A stretch of 64,000 nucleotides of DNA from an uncultured Ruminococcus sp. (GTDB taxonomy: Bacteria > Bacillota > Clostridia > Oscillospirales > Ruminococcaceae), in assembly GCA_947169885.1 (NCBI GenBank), contig CAMVRM010000004.1, forward strand, positions 1 to 64,000. The letters are read 5' to 3'. Both the position numbers and the translations under genes were made by a program. Below are positions 1-8,619 of the stretch, in pieces (the stretch's first letter is position 1; each line of letters starts with the position of its first letter). The notes under the pieces are model-generated. The model saw nothing but the letters and a program-made list of their open reading frames with translations. It ran no database searches and was not told where the DNA came from.

Positions 1-1
1 A

Positions 2-352
2 CTCCGCATTTTCGGGGCAGAGATACCGCTTTATATGGAACGCCCCGACGGTTACAGCACGCTTTCCGAGGGGTATGAACCGCTCGGTATCGCAGGAAGT
101 GAACTGCCTGTGGGGATAGCCTATGAACAGTGTGAGCCGCTGTGTTTTTCGGAGGTGCGTTACACGGAAGAACAGGCGGCAGAGCGTGTGCGCAGGCTGA
201 AAATTGCTTACGAGGAAAATTTTCTGTCGGACTGCGAGATACGTTCCTGCGAGGAAAAGTTGGAATACCGTGACGGCTGTGCAGTCCTTGAAGTGAAGTA
301 TGAAGTCTGCGGACTGATAAGTGAGGAAAAACAGTTTTTCACAGTAAAGTGA
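2..352 (+). CDS. yqfD: Sporulation protein YqfD, C-terminal fragment (gene begins before window)
   Basis: Frame open from window edge; position immediately upstream of phoH as in Firmicutes; C-terminal part resembles YqfD. Confidence 0.7.
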   Translation, partial: LRIFGAEIPLYMERPDGYSTLSEGYEPLGIAGSELPVGIAYEQCEPLCFSEVRYTEEQAAERVRRLKIAYEENFLSDCEIRSCEEKLEYRDGCAVLEVKYEVCGLISEEKQFFTVK

Positions 353-531
353 TGATACAGGAACATACATTTTTCTGTGATCTGTGAAGAAGTCTTTGCC
401 TGCGATGTCAAAATTTTCTTATTTAATTTTATAAAAAAGTAATAAAAAAATTGTTTTTTTTCTTGCATTTTAAATTAAAATGTGGTATAATATTTCCTGA
501 GAAATATTTTGATAACGGAGACTGTGTAGGG

Positions 532-1506
532 ATGTACGAAAAAACTGTCGGTGTTGCTGAGATCGAGCATATGCTCAACCTATTTGGAAGCTACGATGAA
601 AATATCAACACACTTCAAAAACAGTATAACGTGGCGATCGTCAACCGTGGTGAGGAGATACGCATAACGGGCGAACAGCAGAACGTTGATAAGGCTGTCA
701 AGGCTGTTGAAACGCTCCTGTCGCTTTCACGCAAGGGCGAACGTATCAACGAGCAGAACCTGAGATATGTTTTCTCACTTGTTGACGAGGGCTTGCAGGA
801 CGAACTTAAAAGCCTGTCTGATGACGGCATCTGCGTTACTCTGAGCGGCAAGATAGTTAAGCCGAAAACGCTCGGTCAGAAAAAATATACCGATGCTATC
901 AGGGATAACACGATCGTGCTGGGCGTGGGTCCTGCGGGAACGGGCAAGACCTATCTTGCAGTTGCAATGGCAGTCAAGGCGTTTCGGTCGCATGAAGTCG
1001 ACAGGATAATCCTTACACGTCCTGCCGTTGAAGCAGGCGAAAAGCTTGGATTCCTGCCCGGCGACCTGCAAACGAAAGTCGATCCATATCTCAGACCGCT
1101 TTATGATGCGCTGTTTGAGATGCTGGGTGCGGAGAATTTTCAGAAACAGCTTGAACGTGGGAGCATCGAAGTCGCTCCGCTCGCCTATATGCGTGGACGA
1201 ACTCTCGATGACAGCTTCATAATTTTAGACGAAGCGCAGAACACCACTCCCGAACAGATGAAGATGTTCCTCACACGTTTGGGTTTCGGTTCCAAGGCGG
1301 TCATAACGGGCGATGTAACTCAGATCGACCTTCCCGACCAAAGACGTTCGGGACTTATCGAAGCGATGAAGGTGCTTAAAAATATTTCCGACATCTCAAT
1401 AAACCGTTTTACAGAAAAGGATGTAGTACGTCACAGACTGGTACAGGATATCATCAAGGCGTATGAAAAATATTACGAAAGGGGCAACAGTCACAAAAAT
1501 GGATAA
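532..1506 (+). CDS. phoH: PhoH family ATPase
   Basis: GVGPAGTGKTYLAVAMAVKA Walker A, FIILDEAQNTTPEQMKMFLTRLGFGSKAVITGD; ATG at 532 preferred over ORF-track start 451. Confidence 0.95.
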   Translation: MYEKTVGVAEIEHMLNLFGSYDENINTLQKQYNVAIVNRGEEIRITGEQQNVDKAVKAVETLLSLSRKGERINEQNLRYVFSLVDEGLQDELKSLSDDGICVTLSGKIVKPKTLGQKKYTDAIRDNTIVLGVGPAGTGKTYLAVAMAVKAFRSHEVDRIILTRPAVEAGEKLGFLPGDLQTKVDPYLRPLYDALFEMLGAENFQKQLERGSIEVAPLAYMRGRTLDDSFIILDEAQNTTPEQMKMFLTRLGFGSKAVITGDVTQIDLPDQRRSGLIEAMKVLKNISDISINRFTEKDVVRHRLVQDIIKAYEKYYERGNSHKNG

Positions 1507-2017
1507 GGTAAAGGTTCTGATAACAAACAAACAGACAGAGGTAAAAATTCCCGTAGGCATTCGCCTGCTGATACGCAAGTGCTGCCATGCGGTACTCGAT
1601 TTTGAAAAGTTCGGATATGATGCAGAGATAAGTGTTCTGCTTGTGAACAATGACGAGATACACAGGCTCAACAAGGAGTTCCGTGACATCGACAGAGAAA
1701 CAGACGTTCTGAGTTTTCCGCTCGGCGAAAACGGCGTTTATGACGACAATCCCGAGACAGGCGCAAAGATGCTGGGCGACATCGTTATCTCGCTCGAAAC
1801 TGCACAGAAACAGTCGCAGATATATGGTCACTCGCTCGAACGTGAGGTCGGTTTCCTGACAGTTCATTCAATGCTTCACCTGCTGGGCTATGACCACGAA
1901 GAAAGTTCGCTTCAGGAGCGCATCATGCGTGAAAAGGAAGAAGCTATACTTACCGAACTGGGCGTTTCAAGAGACGAGACATTCGTGATCTCGGAGCATT
2001 CACACCCGAATGAATAA
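1499..2017 (+). CDS. ybeY: Endoribonuclease YbeY (rRNA maturation)
   Basis: HSMLHLLGYDHE zinc motif; follows phoH; start at MDKVKVLI. Confidence 0.95.
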   Translation: MDKVKVLITNKQTEVKIPVGIRLLIRKCCHAVLDFEKFGYDAEISVLLVNNDEIHRLNKEFRDIDRETDVLSFPLGENGVYDDNPETGAKMLGDIVISLETAQKQSQIYGHSLEREVGFLTVHSMLHLLGYDHEESSLQERIMREKEEAILTELGVSRDETFVISEHSHPNE

Positions 2018-2489
2018 GTTTTTAAAAGGTTTTTATTACGCCGCCGTCGGCATCGTGAGTTGTATCAGAACCGAGCGGAACATGAGAGTTCACCTCTGTT
2101 TCACGTTCTATGTCCTGCTGCTCATGCCCTTCTATGGTTTCACACGGGGGGAAAAGGCGGCGGTGTTCTTATGTATCGGCGCAGTCATGGCGGCTGAGGC
2201 TTTCAACACTGCGATAGAAGCGGTGGTAGATATGACCTGCAAAGGAAAGCACCCTCTTGCAAAGCTTGCGAAAGATGCGGCGGCAGGTGCAGTGCTTTTA
2301 TTTGCGCTTGCGGCGGCGGCAGTGGGTATCGTGCTTTACATCGACACTGAGCCGCTCTCGGAGGCGATAGGGTGGTTTTTGGCGTACCCTGCCGCAATAG
2401 CAGGTCTTATTGCTTCTGTTATTTTCTGGATATGGTTTATAACACGTCCCTCGGGTAAAGAACGTTTGGATAAAAAAAGAAATAAGTGA
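2010..2489 (+). CDS. dgkA: Diacylglycerol/undecaprenol kinase family membrane protein
   Basis: AAEAFNTAIEAVVDM motif and TM segments; follows ybeY. Confidence 0.9.
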   Translation: MNKFLKGFYYAAVGIVSCIRTERNMRVHLCFTFYVLLLMPFYGFTRGEKAAVFLCIGAVMAAEAFNTAIEAVVDMTCKGKHPLAKLAKDAAAGAVLLFALAAAAVGIVLYIDTEPLSEAIGWFLAYPAAIAGLIASVIFWIWFITRPSGKERLDKKRNK

Positions 2490-3235
2490 TAAACATGGAA
2501 GAATACAAATTTACAGTAGTTATCCCTGCGCACAACGAAGAGAAATACATCGGAAAATGTCTGCGTGCTGTGAGGAGTGCGGCTAAATATGTCTTTCCGG
2601 ACAAGGTGGAAGTGATAGTCGTTGCCAACCGATGCACGGACAGGACTGCCGACGTTGCACGGCATTACGGTGCAAGGGTGCTTGTCAACGATGACAAGTG
2701 CATCTCGGCGATACGCAACACAGGCGTAAGAGCCGCCAAAGGTGAGATAGTCGTGACGATAGATGCCGACAGTCTTATGACGAAGTATTCGCTGGTCGAG
2801 ATAAGGGGGATGCTGTCGGGCGGCAGGTACATCGGCGGCGGAGCGAACCCTAAGTTTGACAGGATGTCGATAGGGATTGCGTTTTCGGCGCTGTATGTTG
2901 CGATAAACCTGATACCTGTCATGAAAAAGAACGGCGGATATTTAAGCGGTGCGATGTTCTGGTTTTACAAGAAAGATTTTGATGCGATAGGCGGATTTGA
3001 CGAAACGCTCATCAGTCTTGAAGACATGGACTTTGCGAGCAGGCTTAAAAAGCACGGACAGGCGCAGGGAAAGAGATACGGCACGTTGAAGCGTTCATAT
3101 GTCACCACATCAGCGAGGAAGTTTGACGAGTTCGGCGACTGGTATCTGATAAAGAACCGTGAGCTGACGAAGCGAATTTTTACAGGCAGGGACAGAGAAG
3201 CGGCGGACAGTTTCTATTATAACGCAAGAAACTAA
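2486..3235 (+). CDS. Glycosyltransferase family 2
   Basis: VVIPAHNEEKYIGKCLRAV, DADS motif. Confidence 0.9.
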   Translation: MINMEEYKFTVVIPAHNEEKYIGKCLRAVRSAAKYVFPDKVEVIVVANRCTDRTADVARHYGARVLVNDDKCISAIRNTGVRAAKGEIVVTIDADSLMTKYSLVEIRGMLSGGRYIGGGANPKFDRMSIGIAFSALYVAINLIPVMKKNGGYLSGAMFWFYKKDFDAIGGFDETLISLEDMDFASRLKKHGQAQGKRYGTLKRSYVTTSARKFDEFGDWYLIKNRELTKRIFTGRDREAADSFYYNARN

Positions 3236-3378
3236 GTCTAAATAAGAAATAAGAATGAAGAAATAAGAAATAAGAAAGCTTTGCACAACCGTTTCCCGAA
3301 AAAAACAATGTCCAAAAAAAGGACAGAAAAAAACGACCTTACATATAACCCAAAAAAGGATAAAAAGGAAAAAGAAAT

Positions 3379-4275
3379 ATGAGTGAAACAAAAAATGTAT
3401 TCGTAACGATAGTCGGCAGACCGAACGTGGGGAAGTCCTCACTGCTCAATGCACTTGTGGGCGAGAAGATAGCCGCCGTTTCGGATAAGCCGCAGACAAC
3501 ACGCACACGCATAACAGGCGTGCTTACTCAGAATGAGATACAATATGTGTTTATCGACACCCCGGGAAAACATAAGGCAAAAAACAAACTCGGCGAACAT
3601 ATGATGAAAGCTGTTCAGGAGACCGTTCAGGAGTCAGAGGTCGCTCTGCTCATGTGCGACTGCAATAAGCCTGTTTCAGATGCCGAGAGGGAACTTGCGG
3701 CGGCGTTCAAAAAGCGCTCGCACCTTGCGCTTGTGGTGAATAAGACCGACCTTATCGACAAGGAAAAACTTCTTGAACGGCTTGCGGAATACTCAAAAGT
3801 CGCTGACTTCGAGGAGGTCATCCCCGTGAGCGTTCTCAACGGCGAGGGTCTTGATATTATCATGGCTTACCTTGAAAAACACGCCGAGAACGGTCCGCAC
3901 TATTTCCCCGATGATAAGTTCACAGACCAGCCCGAGAAAGTACTTATGGCTGAGATGATACGTGAAAAGGCACTCAACTGCCTGAATGACGAAGTTCCTC
4001 ACGGTATCGCTGTGACTATCGAACAGCTGGAAGAACGTGACACCACAAAGGGCGAGCCGATACTTGATATTCGTGCAACGATCTACTGCGAACGTGACTC
4101 GCATAAAGGCATCGTTATCGGCAAGGGCGGCAGTATGCTCAGACGTATCGGAAGTGAAGCCCGTGAAGAACTGGAACGCTTCTTCGAGATAAAAGTCAAT
4201 CTTGATATATGGGTCAAGGTCAAAGAGGGCTGGAGAAATAAGGAAGCACTTATCAAGAACTTCGGGCTTTCATAA
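3379..4275 (+). CDS. era: GTPase Era
   Basis: GRPNVGKSSLLNAL, DTPGKH, NKTD; KH domain VIGKGGSMLRRIG. Confidence 0.97.
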   Translation: MSETKNVFVTIVGRPNVGKSSLLNALVGEKIAAVSDKPQTTRTRITGVLTQNEIQYVFIDTPGKHKAKNKLGEHMMKAVQETVQESEVALLMCDCNKPVSDAERELAAAFKKRSHLALVVNKTDLIDKEKLLERLAEYSKVADFEEVIPVSVLNGEGLDIIMAYLEKHAENGPHYFPDDKFTDQPEKVLMAEMIREKALNCLNDEVPHGIAVTIEQLEERDTTKGEPILDIRATIYCERDSHKGIVIGKGGSMLRRIGSEAREELERFFEIKVNLDIWVKVKEGWRNKEALIKNFGLS

Positions 4276-4344
4276 ACACTTTTTATGAATCATATGCGCT
4301 CTTTTGGGTATAATATCATTATATAAATGAAAGGAGCGCACACT

Positions 4345-4482
4345 ATGGACGATGACGAACGCTTTGACTTTGAAGAAAGTGACGAACGTGAAAAACGGGC
4401 TGACAGATACTGGAAAGAATTTGTCAGGACAGGCAAGGTCAAGGACTATTTAAGATACGCATTGGGGTTGAGGGACGAGTGA
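4345..4482 (+). CDS. Small YqzL-like protein (45 aa)
   Basis: MDDDERFDFEESDEREKRADRYWKEFVRTGKVKDYLRYALGLRDE; RBS AAAGGAG; between era and recO as yqzL is in Bacillus; below ORF-track length cutoff. Confidence 0.7.
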   Translation: MDDDERFDFEESDEREKRADRYWKEFVRTGKVKDYLRYALGLRDE

Positions 4483-5231
4483 CAAATCTGGAAGGGCTCG
4501 TGATCGCTGAGCGCAGCACGGGCGAAACAGGGAAAACAGTCACACTGCTCACTAGGAAATTGGGCTGCATCGACGTTTATGTTCGGGGAGGACAGAAAAG
4601 CAATAAAAGTCTGTCCTCAACGCAGCTTTTTTGTTATGCAGATTATTCGCTGGAAGAAAAATGTGATGCCCGTGGGGTGCTTCGCTTTTACTATAACAGT
4701 TCCGAGCCGAAACGATTGTTCTATAACATAAGGCTCGATGCAAAAAAGCTTGCGCTTGCCTGCTATTTTGCCGAGATAATGCTGTTTGCTGTTCCTTTCG
4801 GGCAGGATTCGGAGAATGTTATGCGGCTCACGCTCAACACCCTGCACTACCTTGACAACGGCGAACGTGATGAAGCACTTTTGAAGTGCATTTTTGAACT
4901 GCGTCTGCTCTGCGAAACGGGCTTTCTGCCGAATCTGCTCTGCTGCTCGAAATGCTGCAAGGTGGAGGACGATGCCATGCACCTTAACCTTGCGACAGGC
5001 GACCTGACCTGCTCCGACTGCGCTGACGGCGAGGAGGGGCTTTATGACTTTGTTATGGACAAGTCACTGCTGTACATAGTCAGGTATATCTCGCTGGTGG
5101 AATACGAACGTTTGTTCAATATAAGGGTCAGTCAGAAATATCTTGAACGGCTAGACAGCTTTACCGAGGGCTTTGTACAGTATCATTACGGCAAAAAGTT
5201 CAAGCGTCTGGGTTTTTATAAAATGCTCTGA
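4479..5231 (+). CDS. recO: DNA repair protein RecO
   Basis: N-terminal OB fold EGLVIAERSTGETGKTVTLLTRKLG, Cys cluster; GTG start overlapping the upstream stop. Confidence 0.93.
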   Translation: MTNLEGLVIAERSTGETGKTVTLLTRKLGCIDVYVRGGQKSNKSLSSTQLFCYADYSLEEKCDARGVLRFYYNSSEPKRLFYNIRLDAKKLALACYFAEIMLFAVPFGQDSENVMRLTLNTLHYLDNGERDEALLKCIFELRLLCETGFLPNLLCCSKCCKVEDDAMHLNLATGDLTCSDCADGEEGLYDFVMDKSLLYIVRYISLVEYERLFNIRVSQKYLERLDSFTEGFVQYHYGKKFKRLGFYKML

Positions 5232-5270
5232 TCGATATACTATTTAATAAAGATAAAGAAAGGAAAACCG

Positions 5271-7670
5271 ATGGATACAATAAATAAGAAATACACGGAT
5301 GCGTTGGAACTGCCGAAGATACTTTCGATGCTTTCGGCAGAATGTACGACTCAGCGTGCAAAAAGTGCGGCAATGAACATACAGCCGTCAACGGAACTGT
5401 TCACTGTCAGACGTGAAGTCGCAAAAACTTCGGCGGCGCTGGATATGTCCTCACGCTACGGAACGCCCATGTTCTTCGGGCTTGACGGTGCGGCGCAGGC
5501 AGTCGGCAGGCTGGGGAACAATGCTGTTCTGTCGCTTGCGGAACTTATCTCAATAAGAAAACTGCTCACACAGGTAAATTCACTTACCGACTGGTACGCA
5601 AAGTGCGAAGTCAAGCGCCCAGAACTGGAATACCTTTTCGACAGCCTGTTCCCCGACAAGTATTTAGAACACAGGCTCGATGTTTCGATAATCGACGAAA
5701 ATGAACTTGCCGATGAAGCGAGCAGTGAACTTGCTTCGATAAGGCGCAAGATAACCGCCTGCGGACAGCGCATTCGTGACACGCTGGAAAAGATGATAAA
5801 GTCGCAGTCGGTCAACAAGTATTTGCAGGACAGCATAGTTACCGTGCGTGACGGAAGATATGTTCTTCCCGTCAAGAGCGAGCATAAGGGTCAGATACAG
5901 GGTTTCGTTCACGATACTTCTTCAAGCGGCGCAACGCTATTTATCGAGCCTGCGGCGGTCGTTGAAGCCAACAACGATATAAAGATACTCGAGGGCAGGG
6001 AGCTTGACGAGATAAACCGCATCATCAAGGCGCTGTCCTTTGACTGTGCGGCTATAAGGGAACAGCTTGAATCGAGCTATAATGCAGTCTGCGAACTTGA
6101 CCTCTATTTTGCAAAGGCTAACCTTGCGGCAAAAATGTCCGCCTGCGAGCCTGAGATCTCGGATGACAGAGTTATACTTCTCAACAAGGCAAGACACCCG
6201 CTTATCGACAAGAAAAAGATAGTCCCCGTGAACATCACGCTTGGTCAGGGCTACGAAACGCTTATCATCACAGGTCCGAACACGGGCGGTAAAACGGTGC
6301 TTCTCAAAACGGTGGGACTGCTCACGCTCATGACCATGTGCGGAATGCTGATACCCGTTTCGGACGGAAGCCGTGTGTCGGTGTTCGGGAGCATACTTGT
6401 CAGCATCGGCGATTCTCAGTCTATCGAGAACGATCTTTCGACTTTCTCGGCGCACATGACAGGAGTTGTGGACATTCTTTCGCAAGCCGACTGTGAAAGC
6501 CTTGTGCTTATGGACGAACTCGGTTCGGGAACTGACCCTGCTGAGGGTGCGGCACTTGCGGTGGCGATAATCGAACAGCTCAGAGCGCAGGGTGCAACAA
6601 CTATGACGACTACCCACTATCAGGAACTGAAAATGTATGCACTCGACACGGCAGGGGTCGAAAATGCCGCCTGCGAATTCGATGTGGAAACGCTCAGTCC
6701 GACTTATCGGCTCATCATCGGCACGCCCGGAAAGTCAAACGCTTTTGCTATCTCCCGAAAGCTTGGCGTTCCCGAAAGCATTATCAGTAAAGCGCAGTCG
6801 CTTGTGAGCGATGAGGACAGAAAATTCGAGCAGATAATAGAACGTCTTGAAGCCGCAAGGGAGCAGTTAGAACAGAACAACGCCGAAGCCGAACGCCTGA
6901 GAAACGAAGCGGAAACGCTCAGAACTCAGCTTGCGGAGGAGCGAAAAGCCTTTGAGGAACAGCGTGAAGCGGCACTCGAACAGGCTCAGCGTGAAGCGCA
7001 GGCGATGCTCAGGAGCGTTGAAAAGCAGTCGCAGGAACTTATTGACGAACTGGACGAACTTCGCCGTCAGAAAGAAAAGCCGAACTTCACGAACAAGGCG
7101 ATAGACGCACGCCGCAAGCAGAAACAGACTATCGACAAACTTTACTTAGAAGCAAATCCCGTCACGAAAAAGACCGATGATTACGTTCTGCCGAGGGCGC
7201 TCGTCAAGGGCGACAAGGTGACGTTTGCGGATTCGGGCAGAAAGGGCATCGTCATCACTGAGCCTGACAGCAAGGGCATATGCTTTGTGCAAATGGGCGC
7301 TATGCGGACAAAAGCGGACATAAAGAACCTGCGTCTTGATGAGTCCTCAAAAACGGACAGCAAGCAGACGAAGAAAAAAGGCGGCAGAGTTTCCACCAAA
7401 GGCGTTCAGAGCAGGGCTACACGTAAATTGTCCAGAGAACTGGACATAAGAGGCATGACTTGTGACGAGGGCATATATGAACTTGACGGCTTTATAGATC
7501 AGGCGGTGCTGTCGGGCGTTTCGATAGTGACGGTCATTCACGGCGTTGGAACAGGTGTGCTGAAAAATGCTGTCCGTGCGCATCTTAAACGTCACCCGAG
7601 CGTTAAAAGTTCAAGGCGTGGGCTTTACGGCGAGGGCGAGGACGGCGTTACTATAATCGAACTTAAATAA
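5271..7670 (+). CDS. mutS2: Endonuclease MutS2
   Basis: TGPNTGGKTVLLKTVGL Walker A, MDELGSGTDPAEGAAL, C-terminal Smr domain LDIRGMTCDEG..VIHGVGTGVLK. Confidence 0.97.
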   Translation: MDTINKKYTDALELPKILSMLSAECTTQRAKSAAMNIQPSTELFTVRREVAKTSAALDMSSRYGTPMFFGLDGAAQAVGRLGNNAVLSLAELISIRKLLTQVNSLTDWYAKCEVKRPELEYLFDSLFPDKYLEHRLDVSIIDENELADEASSELASIRRKITACGQRIRDTLEKMIKSQSVNKYLQDSIVTVRDGRYVLPVKSEHKGQIQGFVHDTSSSGATLFIEPAAVVEANNDIKILEGRELDEINRIIKALSFDCAAIREQLESSYNAVCELDLYFAKANLAAKMSACEPEISDDRVILLNKARHPLIDKKKIVPVNITLGQGYETLIITGPNTGGKTVLLKTVGLLTLMTMCGMLIPVSDGSRVSVFGSILVSIGDSQSIENDLSTFSAHMTGVVDILSQADCESLVLMDELGSGTDPAEGAALAVAIIEQLRAQGATTMTTTHYQELKMYALDTAGVENAACEFDVETLSPTYRLIIGTPGKSNAFAISRKLGVPESIISKAQSLVSDEDRKFEQIIERLEAAREQLEQNNAEAERLRNEAETLRTQLAEERKAFEEQREAALEQAQREAQAMLRSVEKQSQELIDELDELRRQKEKPNFTNKAIDARRKQKQTIDKLYLEANPVTKKTDDYVLPRALVKGDKVTFADSGRKGIVITEPDSKGICFVQMGAMRTKADIKNLRLDESSKTDSKQTKKKGGRVSTKGVQSRATRKLSRELDIRGMTCDEGIYELDGFIDQAVLSGVSIVTVIHGVGTGVLKNAVRAHLKRHPSVKSSRRGLYGEGEDGVTIIELK

Positions 7671-7770
7671 ACACCTCGGAAAACGAAAAAAATAACAGAA
7701 ATGGTGCGGCTTCGCCGATTATTAAAGTTATCTGTAATGGTTGGACATCTGTACAAAAAAAGGAGACACT

Positions 7771-8565
7771 ATGCTTATAGAGAAAAAAGATATTGACGGC
7801 GGAAAGCCCTTTGACTGGGGACGAACTTCTGCCGATTACGCCAAATACCGTGACATTTACCCGAAGGAGTTCTATGATGTGCTGTTGGAGAGAGGGCTGG
7901 GCGTGAGCGGTCAGCGCTGTCTTGATCTGGGGACGGGAACAGGCGTTATACCGAGGAATATGCACCGTTTCGGCGGCAGGTGGACGGGTGCGGACATCTC
8001 CGAGGGGCAGACAGCACAGGCAAAACGCCTTGCGGACGAGGGCGGCATGGACATTGAGTTTATCGTTTCGCCTGCGGAGGATATTGCCTTTGAGGACGGC
8101 AGTTTCGACCTCATCACGGCTTGTCAGTGCTTCTGGTACTTCGACCATGAGCGCACTTCACCAAAACTTGCGGCTCTGCTGAAAAACAGCGGAAAGCTTG
8201 CGGTCATGGAGCTTTCGTGGCTTCCCGATGAGGACGAAATTGCAGGACGAAGTGAACAGCTGGTGCTGAGATACAGCCCGAACTGGACAGGCGCAGGCTA
8301 TAAGCGTCACCCTGTTTTTATCGCAGATGCGGTTTTGAAATACTTCCGTGTGACCGACCGTGCGGAACTTGACCTGCCTGTGCATTTCACCCGTGAAAGC
8401 TGGAACGGGCGCATGAAAGCGTGCAGGGGAGTTGGCGCATCGCTGTCGGGAAGTGAACTTGAAGCGTGGGAACGTGAACATACCGAACTTCTCGAAAAAT
8501 ACGCTCCCGACGAGTTCGACATTCTGCATCATGCCGCCTTTGCATTCCTTGATCCGATAAAATAG
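7771..8565 (+). CDS. Class I SAM-dependent methyltransferase
   Basis: CLDLGTGTGVIPRNM motif; ATG at 7771 with RBS AAAGGAG. Confidence 0.88.
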   Translation: MLIEKKDIDGGKPFDWGRTSADYAKYRDIYPKEFYDVLLERGLGVSGQRCLDLGTGTGVIPRNMHRFGGRWTGADISEGQTAQAKRLADEGGMDIEFIVSPAEDIAFEDGSFDLITACQCFWYFDHERTSPKLAALLKNSGKLAVMELSWLPDEDEIAGRSEQLVLRYSPNWTGAGYKRHPVFIADAVLKYFRVTDRAELDLPVHFTRESWNGRMKACRGVGASLSGSELEAWEREHTELLEKYAPDEFDILHHAAFAFLDPIK

Positions 8566-8574
8566 TACATAAAA

Positions 8575-8617
8575 ACGGACTTGTACCGATAGAGATACAA
8601 GTCCGTTATTTTTTTTG
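8575..8617. terminator. Bidirectional rho-independent terminator
   Basis: ACGGACTTGTA...TACAAGTCCGT stem followed by T-tract, between convergent genes. Confidence 0.85.
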
Positions 8618-8619
8618 CG

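Noticed and set aside
5937-6617. 226-aa minus-strand ORF
   Set aside because: Antisense to mutS2; His/Arg/Cys-rich shadow ORF.
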